64,000 nucleotides of DNA from Dermacentor variabilis (lineage: Eukaryota; Arthropoda; Arachnida; Ixodida; Ixodidae), in contig NC_134569.1 in assembly GCF_050947875.1 (NCBI RefSeq), forward strand, positions 261,961,100 to 262,025,099. The letters run 5' to 3'. The notes under the pieces were generated by a model. That model was not told where the DNA came from, did not search any database, and saw only the letters and a list, made by a program, of their open reading frames with translations. This document shows, piece after piece, positions 41,755 through 51,939 of this stretch. How positions within the stretch are numbered: position 1 is the stretch's first letter; every line of letters begins with the position of its first letter. Position numbers and translations under genes: made by a program.

Positions 41755-42770
41755 GAAAGCTGTATGATTGCTATAAATTACAGTGAAGAAACTATATCTA
41801 ATGACATTAATAATATAATAATAATATTTATTTCCACAAAACAGGCTAACCGTGAGCAGCGTTCCGAGGCTGAGCAGAAAGCTGAAAATATCTACAGCAA
41901 GTGCGCCTGCCCTGGGCCTACGATCCTGCATTATGGATGGCACATATTGATATGGTTTTCTTGTTAGAAGTTCCCAGTACACTACCAGCGCAAGACACAG
42001 GACAACAAAGTGGATGAGAAGCGTGTCTTTTAGAATGCTATGTTACAACGTACAGGCTTCTACAAAAGTGACAGTAACTACTCAAAACATTTAATGAGTC
42101 GACTTTTGCGCCTTTAGAAATATTTAGAGAGGATTCCTATATATATATATTCACAGCACACGCACGGTGACGGACGAACGAGGCTAGCGCTAAGGCTGAA
42201 TTTCACAACACAATTTTCATTCCACGTCCAGTAATCACACAGATAATTTGCGACTTCGTTCAGGGGCACACGCTGGCTTTCGGGTTGGCGCCTGTTGTTG
42301 TGTTTGGCACAAGAATATGGCTAGGAGCAGGCATCAAATATGCGCAATCATTAGCAATGTACACACATCATTTCTGCAGAAGCTGATGCCGAGGACGGGT
42401 AGCGCGAGGTTCTTGTTGGGCTGACAGGACGACTTCGTGGCAGCCGAATTCCGAATACTGCATATGTGGTGAGGGTAGCTATATGAACTTGTTGATAGGT
42501 CATCTTGTAGATTGTTGTAGCGCAGGCAGAACGAAACGGCCATAGAAGGCAGATCAAACACACAGCTCTGAACCACCTGTGAACAGCTGTTTACGTGCGC
42601 CATATCGCACTGAACTTCAGAAACCGCTGTTGCGCACTCCAAAACAAATCTTAACAAGTTTTTAAATGACTAAACGTGCATATTATTTGCGCCTAATCAA
42701 GAAAAGTGAATAATATTATAATGTTAACGTTTTATCATTACAATAAAAGAATTATGCAGCGTGTGCCATG
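41755..42770. other. No gene recognised (right part of element X)
   Basis: A short (TA)n run at 42140-42150 and one minus-strand open frame at 42334-42657 without recognisable motifs. Subterminal sequence of element X begins at about 42780. Confidence 0.35.
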
Positions 42771-42916
42771 AAACCTGGCAGTAAGCAACCCTGGGCGTCG
42801 CACCAGTCGCACTGTTGAAATCGCAATCATGTAAAATGGGCCCTCTAAAAATCGTACTGCGACGCGTGCGACTGCACCGATTTTCGTCGTTCCAGTCGCA
42901 GCATGTGAAACAGCCT

Positions 42917-42988
42917 AAAGGCGGTGGTCCCGGGTTCAAGTCCCGGACCAGGACGAATTTTTCTTCAACTCTGAGGCTTTTGTTTCTT
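42917..42988 (+). mobile_element. tRNA-derived SINE, 3' half
   Basis: AAAGGCGGTGGTCCCGGGTT contains the pol III B box (GGTTCAAGTCC, 42933-42943), followed by GACGAATTTTTCTTCAACT. It continues the SINE broken at 27585. The LINE at 42989 is inserted in its tail. Confidence 0.8.
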
Positions 42989-43260
42989 TTTTATTTATTT
43001 ATTTATACAAGTACCTGCAGCGCCACAAGGGCATTATTGCAGGGGGGGACAAATTGAAGAAAAGTGAACATGTGACAAAAACTTGATACAGCAGAGCACA
43101 GGTGGTAAGAGTAACAAAATACGTAACATAGATGAGTCATCTCGACGGCAAAACGGTCTTGTGAAATGCGGTGCAAATTTGCAAGACAGAAATGGAAAGG
43201 GTACACTATCGCATGAAGTGCAATGCCAGCCAAATGATATAAAGAAAACGGGATAATATA

Positions 43261-46125
43261 CTACGACAGACTGCGTGACAATAAAGACAGAAACTCTGAA
43301 CACGTTTTACATTCACCAATGCTCCTGGGAAGCCTATTCCAGTGTGCGGAAACATGCGGGAAAAATGAATTACGGTAGACCTCAGTACGACAGCGCATTT
43401 CAAGGACTTTCAGCTCGTGATCACATCGTTTAGAGATGAAGTGGGGAGGGAAAATGTACAAGTTCTTGTTTATTCCTGTGAGATCAAAGTAGATTCGGAA
43501 AAAAAGTTCTAATTTTGCAGTTAATCGGCGGTGTGCTAGTGATTTCCAACCAAGGTCCTCTTTAAGCAATGTAATACTGCTACGGAAATTATAATTACCA
43601 GAAACAAATCTTGCAGCGCGGTTTTGGACGCGTTCGAGCTTTTCTATAAGTTTAGAGCTTTGAGGGTCCCATACCTGGCAAGCGTATTCGAGTACCGGAC
43701 GAACATTTGTTATGTAAAGCTGTTCTTTTACTTTCTGGGGGGCGTTATAAAAATTACGTCTAACAAGGTTTAGTATACGAGATGATTTTAAGGTTAAGTA
43801 TTCAATATGTCTGTTCCATGTTAAATTTTCTGAAAAATAGACCCCGAGGTATTTGTAGTGTTCGACCTTTTCAAGAAGTAGTCCGTCCAATTTATACACT
43901 GATCTCACAGGAAAGCGTTTACGGGTGAATGACACAAGTTGGCATTTAGCATTGTTCAAAGACATGCCCCACTTAATGCACCAAGCATGAATTTTGTTTA
44001 GATCATTCTGCAAACTACTAACATCACAAACATTTTCTACATTCTTGTATATGGCACAATCATCAGCATATAACCTCACTTTGCATTCTAGATTGTGCAC
44101 AATGTCATTTATAAAGACTAAAAATAACAAAGGCCCCAAAACAGACCCTTGGGGCACGCCAGAGGTTACGGTGACAGGTGTTGATTTAGTGCCGTTTATT
44201 AAAACATGCTGTGTTCGTCCAGACAGGTAATTTCCAATCCAATGTACTATTGTAGGGTGTATACCGAGACAAGATAATTTATGTAAAAGCAATGCATGAG
44301 AAACGGTGTCGAAAGCTTTCCGGAAATCTAAAAATATACAGTCTACCTGAAATCCAAGGTCAAAAGAGTAAAAGAGATCATGAGCGAACTCTACCAGTTG
44401 AGTCGTACATGACAAGCCAGGCCTAAATCCATGTTGAAAATCCGAAAAAAATTTATTGCTTTGAAGGTGTTTCATCACAGCACTGTATATGATGTGTTCT
44501 ATTGTTTTGCAACATACACATGTTAGAGAAATAGGCCTGTAGTTTTCTAGTACATTTTTGGGACCGTTTTTATGTATGGGAACGACGTGGGCTACCTTCC
44601 ACTCTGCAGGTAATGAAATGGTATTTAATGATTTATTAAACAGAGCGACTAAAAAATGCGCAATTTCTTGAGAGCAGGATTTCAATACCTGCGACGGAAT
44701 ACCATCGGGACCGCCAGCTGATTTGTTGTTCAGATTGGAAATAAGTTTCAGAACACCGTTATATGTGACAGTGACCATAGGCATATTCTCATAGACTATT
44801 TCTTGTATTTCAGGCGGTTCACCAGTGTATGTCTCAGAAAAAACACTTTTAAAATAGGAATTCAGACAGCAAGCCTTCTCATAATCATCAAGCACTGTTT
44901 TCTCGCCAACTGATAAAATGGGGACAGTTGTGTCCACTTTACCATTTATTTTAACAAATTTCCAAAATTCTTTAGGATTATCCCTTAACTTTGCGTCAAG
45001 CGATGAAATATAACTTTGTTTATTCACCTTTATTTCTTGCTTAATATTGTAGTTCACATGACGCATTTCATGGAAAACAGATTGATTGCGAGTCTTCAAA
45101 TACGAAGCATACAGGCGGCGTTTTTTGTTAATAAGCGAGCGAATTTTCTTATCTACCCACGGTTTATCTTTCCGGCGTCTAGTTGTCAAAAGTTTGGAAG
45201 GTATGTATTGTTCAATTAAAGCCTTTAATTTATCTCTAAAAAGAATCCAAGCTTCATCTATGTCCACTGTCTGGCTGACCTCATGAAAAATAGGGAAGAA
45301 ATTTGAAAGCTCTCGTGATAAAGAGACGTAATCCCCTCGGTCGTAGAAAAAAACCTTTCTAGGATATTTATGGGTTGGTCTAACTGAAGCGGCACTAGAC
45401 GTGGCAACAACGCAATCGTGATCACTGATACCAGGGATGACAGCTACATTTTGGATCAGCGACTCAGAGCTAGCAAAAAACAAATCTAAAGTGCTGGCAG
45501 AAAAATGGTCTCTTCGCGTGCATTCGGAGACGAATTGGGTTAGGTCATTAGTTATAATGAACTCTGAAAAGGCAAGAGATAGGGCAGTCGAGTCTGAGAA
45601 CACAGGTTTGCCATCTTCCCAGTCAACAGCAGGCATGTTAAAGTCGCCCCCAAGTATATACTCAGTATTTACGGTAGTTAAAAAGTTTGATAGCTCGGTA
45701 AATGATTCCGGATTACAAGAACTAGGAGACCGGTAAAAAGACCCAACAGCAAGGTAATTGCCATTGCTCATTCTAACCCTGCACCATATGGATTCAGAGT
45801 GATTGAAAGAAGTAGGGAGTTCAGTACTGTGAAGGCACTCATTAATGAGAAGAAAAACGCCGCCACCATGTGTGTTTCTGTCACACCGGTAGACATCATA
45901 ACCACACGGAAATACCTCGTTATTGGCGATGGATTCATGAAGCCAGGATTCAGTGCCGATCACTATGTGTGGTTGAACAGCGGAAAGTAAAGCTGCAAAC
46001 TCATCGGCCTTATTTTTCAAGCTTCGGCAGTTAACTAACAGAAGATTAAGTGTAAGATAACAAGAAGTGTTATGTTCCGCGCCAGTACGCAAGGTTTTAG
46101 GTTCTGCACAATGCTTGACCTTTAG
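43261..46125 (-). CDS. LINE E ORF2: endonuclease-reverse transcriptase, uninterrupted
   Basis: The frame is open for 954 codons from just after a TAG (46126-46128) to a stop at 43261. The APE endonuclease reads LLLVNCRSLKNKADEF, IVIGTESW, HGGGVFLLI, ILGGDFNMP and ISDHDCVV. RT reads PIHKNGPKNVLENYRPISLT, FLDFRKAFDTVSHALLL, SGVPQGSVLGPLLFLVFIND and the catalytic YADDCAIY. The C-terminal domain has LEYACQVWDPQSSKLIEKLE and SFFPHVSAHWNRLPRSI. All catalytic motifs are intact. There is no ATG in the first 107 codons; the first is inside the endonuclease domain, so translation may depend on ORF1 (readthrough or reinitiation). Replication enzyme of the LINE, acting with its RNA in the nucleus. Confidence 0.92.
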   Translation of the reverse strand, partial: LKVKHCAEPKTLRTGAEHNTSCYLTLNLLLVNCRSLKNKADEFAALLSAVQPHIVIGTESWLHESIANNEVFPCGYDVYRCDRNTHGGGVFLLINECLHSTELPTSFNHSESIWCRVRMSNGNYLAVGSFYRSPSSCNPESFTELSNFLTTVNTEYILGGDFNMPAVDWEDGKPVFSDSTALSLAFSEFIITNDLTQFVSECTRRDHFSASTLDLFFASSESLIQNVAVIPGISDHDCVVATSSAASVRPTHKYPRKVFFYDRGDYVSLSRELSNFFPIFHEVSQTVDIDEAWILFRDKLKALIEQYIPSKLLTTRRRKDKPWVDKKIRSLINKKRRLYASYLKTRNQSVFHEMRHVNYNIKQEIKVNKQSYISSLDAKLRDNPKEFWKFVKINGKVDTTVPILSVGEKTVLDDYEKACCLNSYFKSVFSETYTGEPPEIQEIVYENMPMVTVTYNGVLKLISNLNNKSAGGPDGIPSQVLKSCSQEIAHFLVALFNKSLNTISLPAEWKVAHVVPIHKNGPKNVLENYRPISLTCVCCKTIEHIIYSAVMKHLQSNKFFSDFQHGFRPGLSCTTQLVEFAHDLFYSFDLGFQVDCIFLDFRKAFDTVSHALLLHKLSCLGIHPTIVHWIGNYLSGRTQHVLINGTKSTPVTVTSGVPQGSVLGPLLFLVFINDIVHNLECKVRLYADDCAIYKNVENVCDVSSLQNDLNKIHAWCIKWGMSLNNAKCQLVSFTRKRFPVRSVYKLDGLLLEKVEHYKYLGVYFSENLTWNRHIEYLTLKSSRILNLVRRNFYNAPQKVKEQLYITNVRPVLEYACQVWDPQSSKLIEKLERVQNRAARFVSGNYNFRSSITLLKEDLGWKSLAHRRLTAKLELFFRIYFDLTGINKNLYIFPPHFISKRCDHELKVLEMRCRTEVYRNSFFPHVSAHWNRLPRSIGECKTCSEFLSLLSRSLS

Positions 46126-46560
46126 CTATCTTATTTCGGTTACCACCTTTTTTCCGCTATCATAGCCAAAAATTTTGTTGCCCATGTGCAGTTTATCGAA
46201 ACGTAGTTTAAATGAGAGGTTTGTGGCTAAAGCATATTCAACCAGTTTTGATCGTGCATATCTGATAGCAGGACTGAAATCCTCTCGAATTGCGTATTCC
46301 TTATCTTTCAGCCTGGATCCGCACGACAAAAGTTGTTCCTTAACTTTAAATCTACAGAAATTAACAACAATTGGCTGGTTCTTTCCCTCGCGAAACTTTC
46401 CCAGCCTATGAGCATGTTCAATATCTTCCATTGTAATAGTCTGTTCGAGCTCAGTTTGAAAAAACGCGATGGCTTTTTTCTCAGAGTCTCTCCAACTTTC
46501 ATTTTCACAATCACATAGGCCAAAAACTATCAAGTTATTTGATAGTTTGATATGGAGGAA
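46126..46560 (-). CDS. LINE E ORF1, C-terminal part (5'-truncated)
   Basis: It reads NNLIVFGLCDCENESWRDSE, EHAHRLGK, QPIVVNFCRFKVKEQLLSCG and IREDFSPAIRYARSKLVEYA, ending IR-TAG at 46126. This is the RRM-like and C-terminal region of a LINE ORF1 RNA-binding protein. The 5' part is missing beyond about 46545-46560, where unrelated sequence starts. ORF1 and ORF2 lie in the same frame, separated only by this TAG. Confidence 0.75.
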   Translation of the reverse strand, partial: FLHIKLSNNLIVFGLCDCENESWRDSEKKAIAFFQTELEQTITMEDIEHAHRLGKFREGKNQPIVVNFCRFKVKEQLLSCGSRLKDKEYAIREDFSPAIRYARSKLVEYALATNLSFKLRFDKLHMGNKIFGYDSGKKVVTEIR

Positions 46561-46599
46561 CCCATATGGATTTCCCTTGTTGCAATTGCTACGAATGGG

Positions 46600-46998
46600 T
46601 GGATGTCTGATTTCCATTAATGCTGTAATTATATGGGACCCATTCACTAAAAGCGATATTGGAAAGCTGGAAAGTTTACAAAAAGGAAAGCAGTTCGATT
46701 CATCTATGATACATATGGGCATACTTCAATTACTGGCCTCTTATTTCAGGGCTGCTTGCCGTATATAACTGATAGAAATCATGTATGTCATTTAAAATTC
46801 CTTTTCTACCTAACAAATGGTCACTACAACATTGACATGTCTCAGCTTCTCATCTATATGACAGGTTACGCTACCAGACACAGACACTTGCTAGCTGTAA
46901 CTACATTTACTACACGTGTCAACTGCTTCAACTATTCATTTTTTCCTAGAACCATAGTAGATTGGAATAAGCTGGCCGAAATAAGTCTTTGTTTGTAG
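46600..46998 (+). pseudogene. LINE F fragment, RT C-terminus
   Basis: The plus strand reads AVIIWDPFTKSDIGKLESLQ and, after a frameshift, RHRHLLAVTTFTTRVNCFNY and SFFPRTIVDWNKL. These are the C-terminal hallmarks of CR1-group ORF2. It is a short, 5'-truncated remnant on the opposite strand to LINE E. Confidence 0.75.
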
Positions 46999-47510
46999 TG
47001 AGCAGAAAAGTGGCGCTGCCTTCGGCTTTATTTGTCTTGGCTCATTTACCGACAGAACGACGACGACGGGGGCCAGCCAGCCCATGACGCAGGCGTGTAC
47101 TTTGGGAAAACTCGGCACAAATATAAGAAATGTCTGTATAACAATGCAAAGTTATTGCACCAGCTTTTTAGTTTCAAAAGTGGTTGAAAAGACCAAAATG
47201 TTGGTGGTTAACCACAGTTACACTCACTCCTGTGAAGGCAGAACGATGGGCGGGTTTCACAATTTGCAAGGCAGGCTATCGATGACGTTCTCCCTTCTCA
47301 GCGTTGCTGGAGGAGGGACTCTTACTTTTTTAGAGGCTGCTCAGATCGAAAAATTCTGCTTACTAAATATTCATGTGCTTTTAGAAGTAACTGCTGCCAA
47401 TTTAAACACTACTGAGGGTGAGCTTTGTGTTGCCCCCCCTCTCCCCCCTAGCAACTACGTCTTTAAAAGCCAGTTGTCAGTCCTTTCAAGGAATCTGTCT
47501 TGACAATTGA
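46999..47510. other. No gene recognised
   Basis: Mixed-composition sequence with a GACGACGACGGGGG-like run near 47052. No clear element ends. Confidence 0.35.
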
Positions 47511-47996
47511 CCCTTCCTACTCTTGATATGCTCCACCGCGTGACACTGCTGTATTGAGGCTAAGCAGACTTTTGGGAACCGGCATATGCGCCGTGCTTTC
47601 CAAGCTTCAAGTCATTGGCCAGGATTACAAAGGTGCAGCCAGCGCCATTGCTGCAAATTGTTTTAATGAACATCACGGCACCAAACAGAAAGAAGCTTGG
47701 TAGCGAATGTCGAAGTAGCTACGGCCAGCGTTGCCGCGTTGGTGACTATGGCTGTTAGCGGATCTGCGTGCGAATGCCGGCTCGAGGTGGCGAGATAATG
47801 AAAGCGGCAGCGGCGGTGTCTTCAATCAATGCTGTTTCAGACCTGCGGCCACGGCAAAATGACCAGAAAATCAGACAGCGAAGGTTTTTTACGTCCGAAA
47901 TTTAAAGACCTTCTTATACATTGGCTCCATGGGGTACATGGCGGTGCCGAGAAGGCACCTGAGAACTCGGGCATCCACAAGATCCGTCGTTGACTG
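47511..47996. mobile_element. Tigger-type MITE, copy 3 (right part)
   Basis: Collinear with 2790-3319 and 5845-6370: GGGAACCGGCAT, TTTTAATGAA..CACGGCACC, GCCGCGTTGGTG.C..GGCTG and the terminus CCGTCGTTGACTG at 47984-47996. The left half of the element is missing and the flanking composite repeat is absent, so this copy integrated or was truncated independently. Confidence 0.75.
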
Positions 47997-48019
47997 TTAT
48001 ATGTCTGTTTATATATGAC

Positions 48020-48190
48020 TGTTTATGTTAGTATATAATGCAGTAAATAAAATTCCCTTGAAATCCCTATAGGGATCCATATATTTAAAAACTTTGTTTA
48101 ATAATTTGAAATTGTCCTGCTAATGGATATAACAAACTGGGATCGTCTCCAAAACTAAAAAATACCCATCCGGTGCACGCTGAGTACATT
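48020..48190 (+). mobile_element. Possible Tigger 5' fragment
   Basis: CCCTTGAAATCCCTAT, ATATTTAAAAACTTTG and AATGGATATAACAAAC resemble 12233-12315 (CCCTTGAAATTCTAATT, TATTGAAAACCTCGTT, AATGGGCATAACGAAC) in order and spacing. No terminus is certain. Confidence 0.4.
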
Positions 48191-48325
48191 GCTTTCCGCA
48201 GGGCCCGTTCACCATGGCAGTTCAAAACTCCTGCGTCGAATATGTTGTCGAGCAAACACTGAGGTCCTTCTAACCGTCACGCGCAGCTGCACACTTCTCC
48301 ACTGACCTCTCACACGAGTCATGCC

Positions 48326-48628
48326 ATGCTGCGAAAGATCACAGTGCAATCACTTCTCCAGTTCTCTACAGTGCGCCGCGCAGGCAGCCGCAGCTGGGAC
48401 TGGCCTCGGAGACCTCGCCGGCGCAATCTCGGGGCTCATGCCCAGGCCATGCAGTCACTTCTCCCTCAGCAGCAGCTTCGCGCCGGTCTGCCAAAGAAGC
48501 CACCTGTTACCCGGAACCTCGTCCACACAGTCGCGAGCCTCCACCTTCCGGAGAATGTGAGCAAGGTTCTCAACCAAGGACTAAAATTTGCTGTTCAAAT
48601 AAGAAAATCGGTGCCAGAGCTTCTTGTC
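48326..48628 (+). pseudogene. Penelope-like ORF, N-terminal piece
   Basis: An Arg/Gln-rich start, then VASLHLPENVSKVLNQGLKF and AVQIRKSVPELL. The V-x-x-LS..L....VL..GL.F....K motif is the conserved box before the Penelope RT. The frame is open to the LINE G insertion. Confidence 0.65.
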
Positions 48629-49869
48629 ATTTATTTATTTATTTTTTTAACAATACTGTCAACCCCCTTGCGAAGGCCCTTACAGAGAGGGTTATGAAGA
48701 AATAAAAAAGAAAGGAACATGTGCAATAATCACAAACACAGAATACATCGGAATCAAGCGGCGCACTCGCACAGATAGTCATCCAGAGTTTGTTTGAATT
48801 GGGACAGATCAGTATGTTCCACTACACACATCGGTAACTTGTTCCACATTTCATTTACATTGGGGAATAAGGAGTACCTGAATGTGAGCGGTATAAGCTT
48901 GGATAAATCAATTATGGTTGGTTCTGGAACTCCGTTTGCCGGGTGCCAGTATGGATGTTTCCTTCCTAATATTTATTTGGCCTTGAAGTATTTGGAATAA
49001 TAATTTCAATCTATTTTTTTGTCTACCCGTTTCTAGCAGGTCCAGTTGAGAAAAACGGAGCATTTCTGTGACTGAATCAGTCCTTCGATATCGGGAGCAT
49101 ATAAAGCGCACCGTGTACCTCTGAATTTTCTATAGTTGTTTCTTCAAATAACTTAGGTGAGGGGGCATACCTCTGACGCGTACTCAAAAAGTGGCCTTAC
49201 AAAAGTTTTGTAAGCGGTGAGTCGTACATCGCATGTAGTAGCCTCAAATTTCTTTCGCAAGAAAAATAACCTCCTGCATGCTTTTGAACGAAGATTATTT
49301 ATGTGTATGCTCCACGATAAGTTTTCTGTTAGTGTTATTCCCAGGTATTTAAACTGACTAGTATTCATCAGACACTTGTCACCAATAGTATATGGGTGAC
49401 AATCTTGGGGTACAGAATGAGTTTGCAATGATTTTTTAAAATATAAGTGTCAAGTAACGCGGCGCCCATTCAGCATATCTTTGAAGAAACTGGGTCGCTA
49501 TGTCATCTGGCCCATACACTTTTTTTGCATCTAAATTTAATAGCTGCTGAAATACGCCCTCCTGTGTAATTATGATGTCATCCATTTGGCTAGGCTCTGT
49601 GCTTTCTGAACTAACATCGACGTCATCATCGTTCGTGGCGAACAAGGACTGAAAGAAGTGATTAACGTGTTCTACAATATCTTTTTTGCTTATCAGAACT
49701 TGACCTTCTTTCCTGATTTCCGGTACTTCTTCCTTTCTATTACTGAAGTATCGCCAAAACTTTGGCGGTGATGTTCTGAGGAAGCGGCTAAGCGTGTCAC
49801 TGAGGAATTTTTTTTTTTTTTTTTGAATCGTGCAGGGCTTGTTTCAACTCAGCTCGAAGTCGCGAAACC

Positions 49870-51411
49870 TGAGTGAGTGAGTGAGTGAACAAACTTTATT
49901 TGGTCCACTATAGACGTAAGCAAACTCAACGTCACCTGGCTAGGCCCACTCGGGGACCATCAGGTGAAACCTGACGGCCCTCTCGCGAGCCCTGTGGGTT
50001 GCCCGGATTTGAGAGGTCTGATCCTGGGCCCTAATTAGCCTCATCATTTCCTCTTGGGTAAAAGGGGGACCGGCAGAGGCGCAGCCCCACAGGACATGTT
50101 CGAAGTCCGCATAATCACCACACAGAGGGCAGTCCGGGCTTGGAAACCGTTCGGGGTACATTGTGTGCAGCGCCGCGGGGCTCGGGTAAGTGCTTGTTTG
50201 CAGAAGTCTGAGAGTGACTGCCTGGGCCCTGCGCAGCGAGGACTGCAGCAAAGGCAGGAGTCTTCTTGACAGATAATTGTGTTTGCAAATTTCGTTGTAT
50301 GAGCAGAGAGGCTCGGGTCGCCCAGGGGAGGACGCGTTACCCAGCGCACGGTCAGTCAAACCTCGTGCAGCCGAGTGCGTCTCCTCGTTGGGGTTGATCG
50401 AGGCACCCTCAATGGTTCCACAAGGTGCGCTGGGAACCAGGCCAAAGAGTGATGTTTCATGTCTTTAGCACTTTGGATGATACATAGGGCCTGGGAAGCC
50501 ACCATTCCCATCTGAAAGGCCCTAACAGCGGCCTTGGAGTCTGAATAAATCGTGTCATGCACACTGTCCAGCAATGCAAGAGCAATAGCAACCTGCTCTG
50601 CAACGCTGGAATTAGAAGTGCGGATGGTAGCGCAGCTAAAGATTTTAGGATCACAGTCGATGACCACTGAGGAGAAGGCCTCTTCTTGAACGTACGAAGC
50701 AGTGTCTACGAAGCATGTTCGTTCCTTGTTCAAGCAGGCACTGGCGAGAAGAGCTTTACCCCTGGCTCGTCTTCGTCCTTCGTTGTAGGTGGGATGCATA
50801 TTGCGCGACATCCGGTGTATGTAAATCTTGGATCTTACGTCGTTGGGCAGTTTCACAGCGTCGAGACCGACGACCGTGGGGTTACGTCCCAGCTTGCCAA
50901 GTATGGCTCGGCCCGCTGGGGTACGGGAGAGTCTGACAAACTGGGAAAATTCTTGAGCTTCAGCGATTTCTTCGAACGTGTTGTGAATTCCCAAATTGAG
51001 GAGGTCTTTTGTGTGCGTTTGGATGGGAAGGCCGAGGGCAAGCTTGAAGACCCTTCTGATTAGGGCATTGATCTTGTTGCGCTCCGATACGAGCCAGTTG
51101 TGCATAGCCCCTGAATAAGCGAAGTGGCATAGCACGAAGGCGTGGATAGTCCGGATCAGATTGTACTCCCTGATTCTGCGGTACCTGTTGGCGATTCTTC
51201 GGATCAGGCCGACGGCGCTTTCGGTCTTGGAACAAATGCGTTTGAGGGCTGCTCCATTGGCCCCATTCGACTCAACAAACATTCCTAGGACCCTGATAGT
51301 GTCTACCCGCGGTACTGGGGAGCCCTTACCGGTGAATAACGTAATGCGGCTCTCTGTTGCTGGCTTAGATTTATTTTCGCTTTTACATAGCCTTTTTATT
51401 TTTATTTTCAC
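49870..51411 (-). mobile_element. LINE H (I-clade with RNase H), inside LINE G
   Basis: The minus-strand coding part is 51411-49940, followed by a short 3' UTR and a (TCAC)n tail visible as GAGTGAGTGAGTGAGTGAAC at 49871-49890. It is 5'-truncated in the RT C-terminal region and interrupts LINE G between endonuclease and linker. Confidence 0.8.
49940..51411 (-). pseudogene. LINE H ORF2 C-terminal half: post-RT region, RNase H, Cys/His end
   Basis: The frame to 50356 reads RVLGMFVESNGANGAALKRI, LALGLPIQTHTKDLLNLGIH, then RNase H: CFVDTASYVQ, EQVAIALALLDSVHDTIYSD, SKAAVRAFQMG (catalytic D, E and D positions visible). After a frameshift near 50356 the end (50359-49940) reads CPLCGDYADFEHVLWGC, a C-x2-C...H-x4-C motif. 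This arrangement is typical of I/Ingi-type LINEs. Confidence 0.8.
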
Positions 51412-51939
51412 ATGAATTATGTTCCTGGTTATCCACGGGCTTCGGTGCTTTGTCCTCTACGCGTTTAGGGATATAGGTGTCCTCGCAGTGTTGTTGAATT
51501 ACCTTAAAGTTCTGCCACAACTCATCTACTGTTTTAGTATGGAAATCAATTTCAAAGTCAGCAAACGCAGAATCCAGGTAGTCAAGGATGGAAACATCAT
51601 CCGCGCGTCCATAATCCTTAATGCGTACAGGGATGCAGGGCCTGAAACAAACACTTGTTCCCACTGCGATTGTAACAATAATCATCTTGTGGTCAGAGAT
51701 ACCATTCGTAACGTTAACAGTAGAAGCACCTATTTTATCTGACACAAACACCAGATCCAATAACGACCGTGATGTGGCCGTTACTCGTGTGTGTTCTTGT
51801 ACAATTTGGTTTAGATTATATATAAACATAAGTTACAATAGCTTCTCTACTCTATATGAATCGGAGCCAACGGTACATCGGTTTTGCCAATCTATGTGAT
51901 GAAGAATAAAATCGCCGGTCATTATTAATTATTAATTAT

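Larger units (their letters stand above)
42989..46560 (-). mobile_element. LINE E (CR1/L2-like) with intact ORF2
   Basis: The minus strand runs from a truncated ORF1 (46560) through ORF2 to a 3' UTR with a (AAAT)n tail at 42989-43010. It is the best preserved retroelement of the window. It is 5'-truncated inside ORF1, so it lacks its own 5' UTR. Confidence 0.9.
48628..51938 (-). mobile_element. LINE G (CR1-like), 5'-truncated, inside Penelope
   Basis: On the minus strand: endonuclease end (51829-51400: VFVSDKIGAS, GISDHKMIIV), linker (49860-49650), pre-RT (49645-49436: VYGPDDIATQFLQRYAEW), RT C-terminal part (49428-49153: FKYLGITLTENLSWSIHINN, VRPLFEYASEV), 3' UTR and a (AAAT)n tail at 48630-48645. 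The catalytic RT core between 49436 and 49428 is deleted. Interrupted by LINE H. Confidence 0.75.

Noticed and set aside
48321..48560. Second overlapping frame at the Penelope N-terminus
   Set aside because: Only the overlapping frame ending in VLNQGLKFAVQIRKSVPELL shows family motifs.
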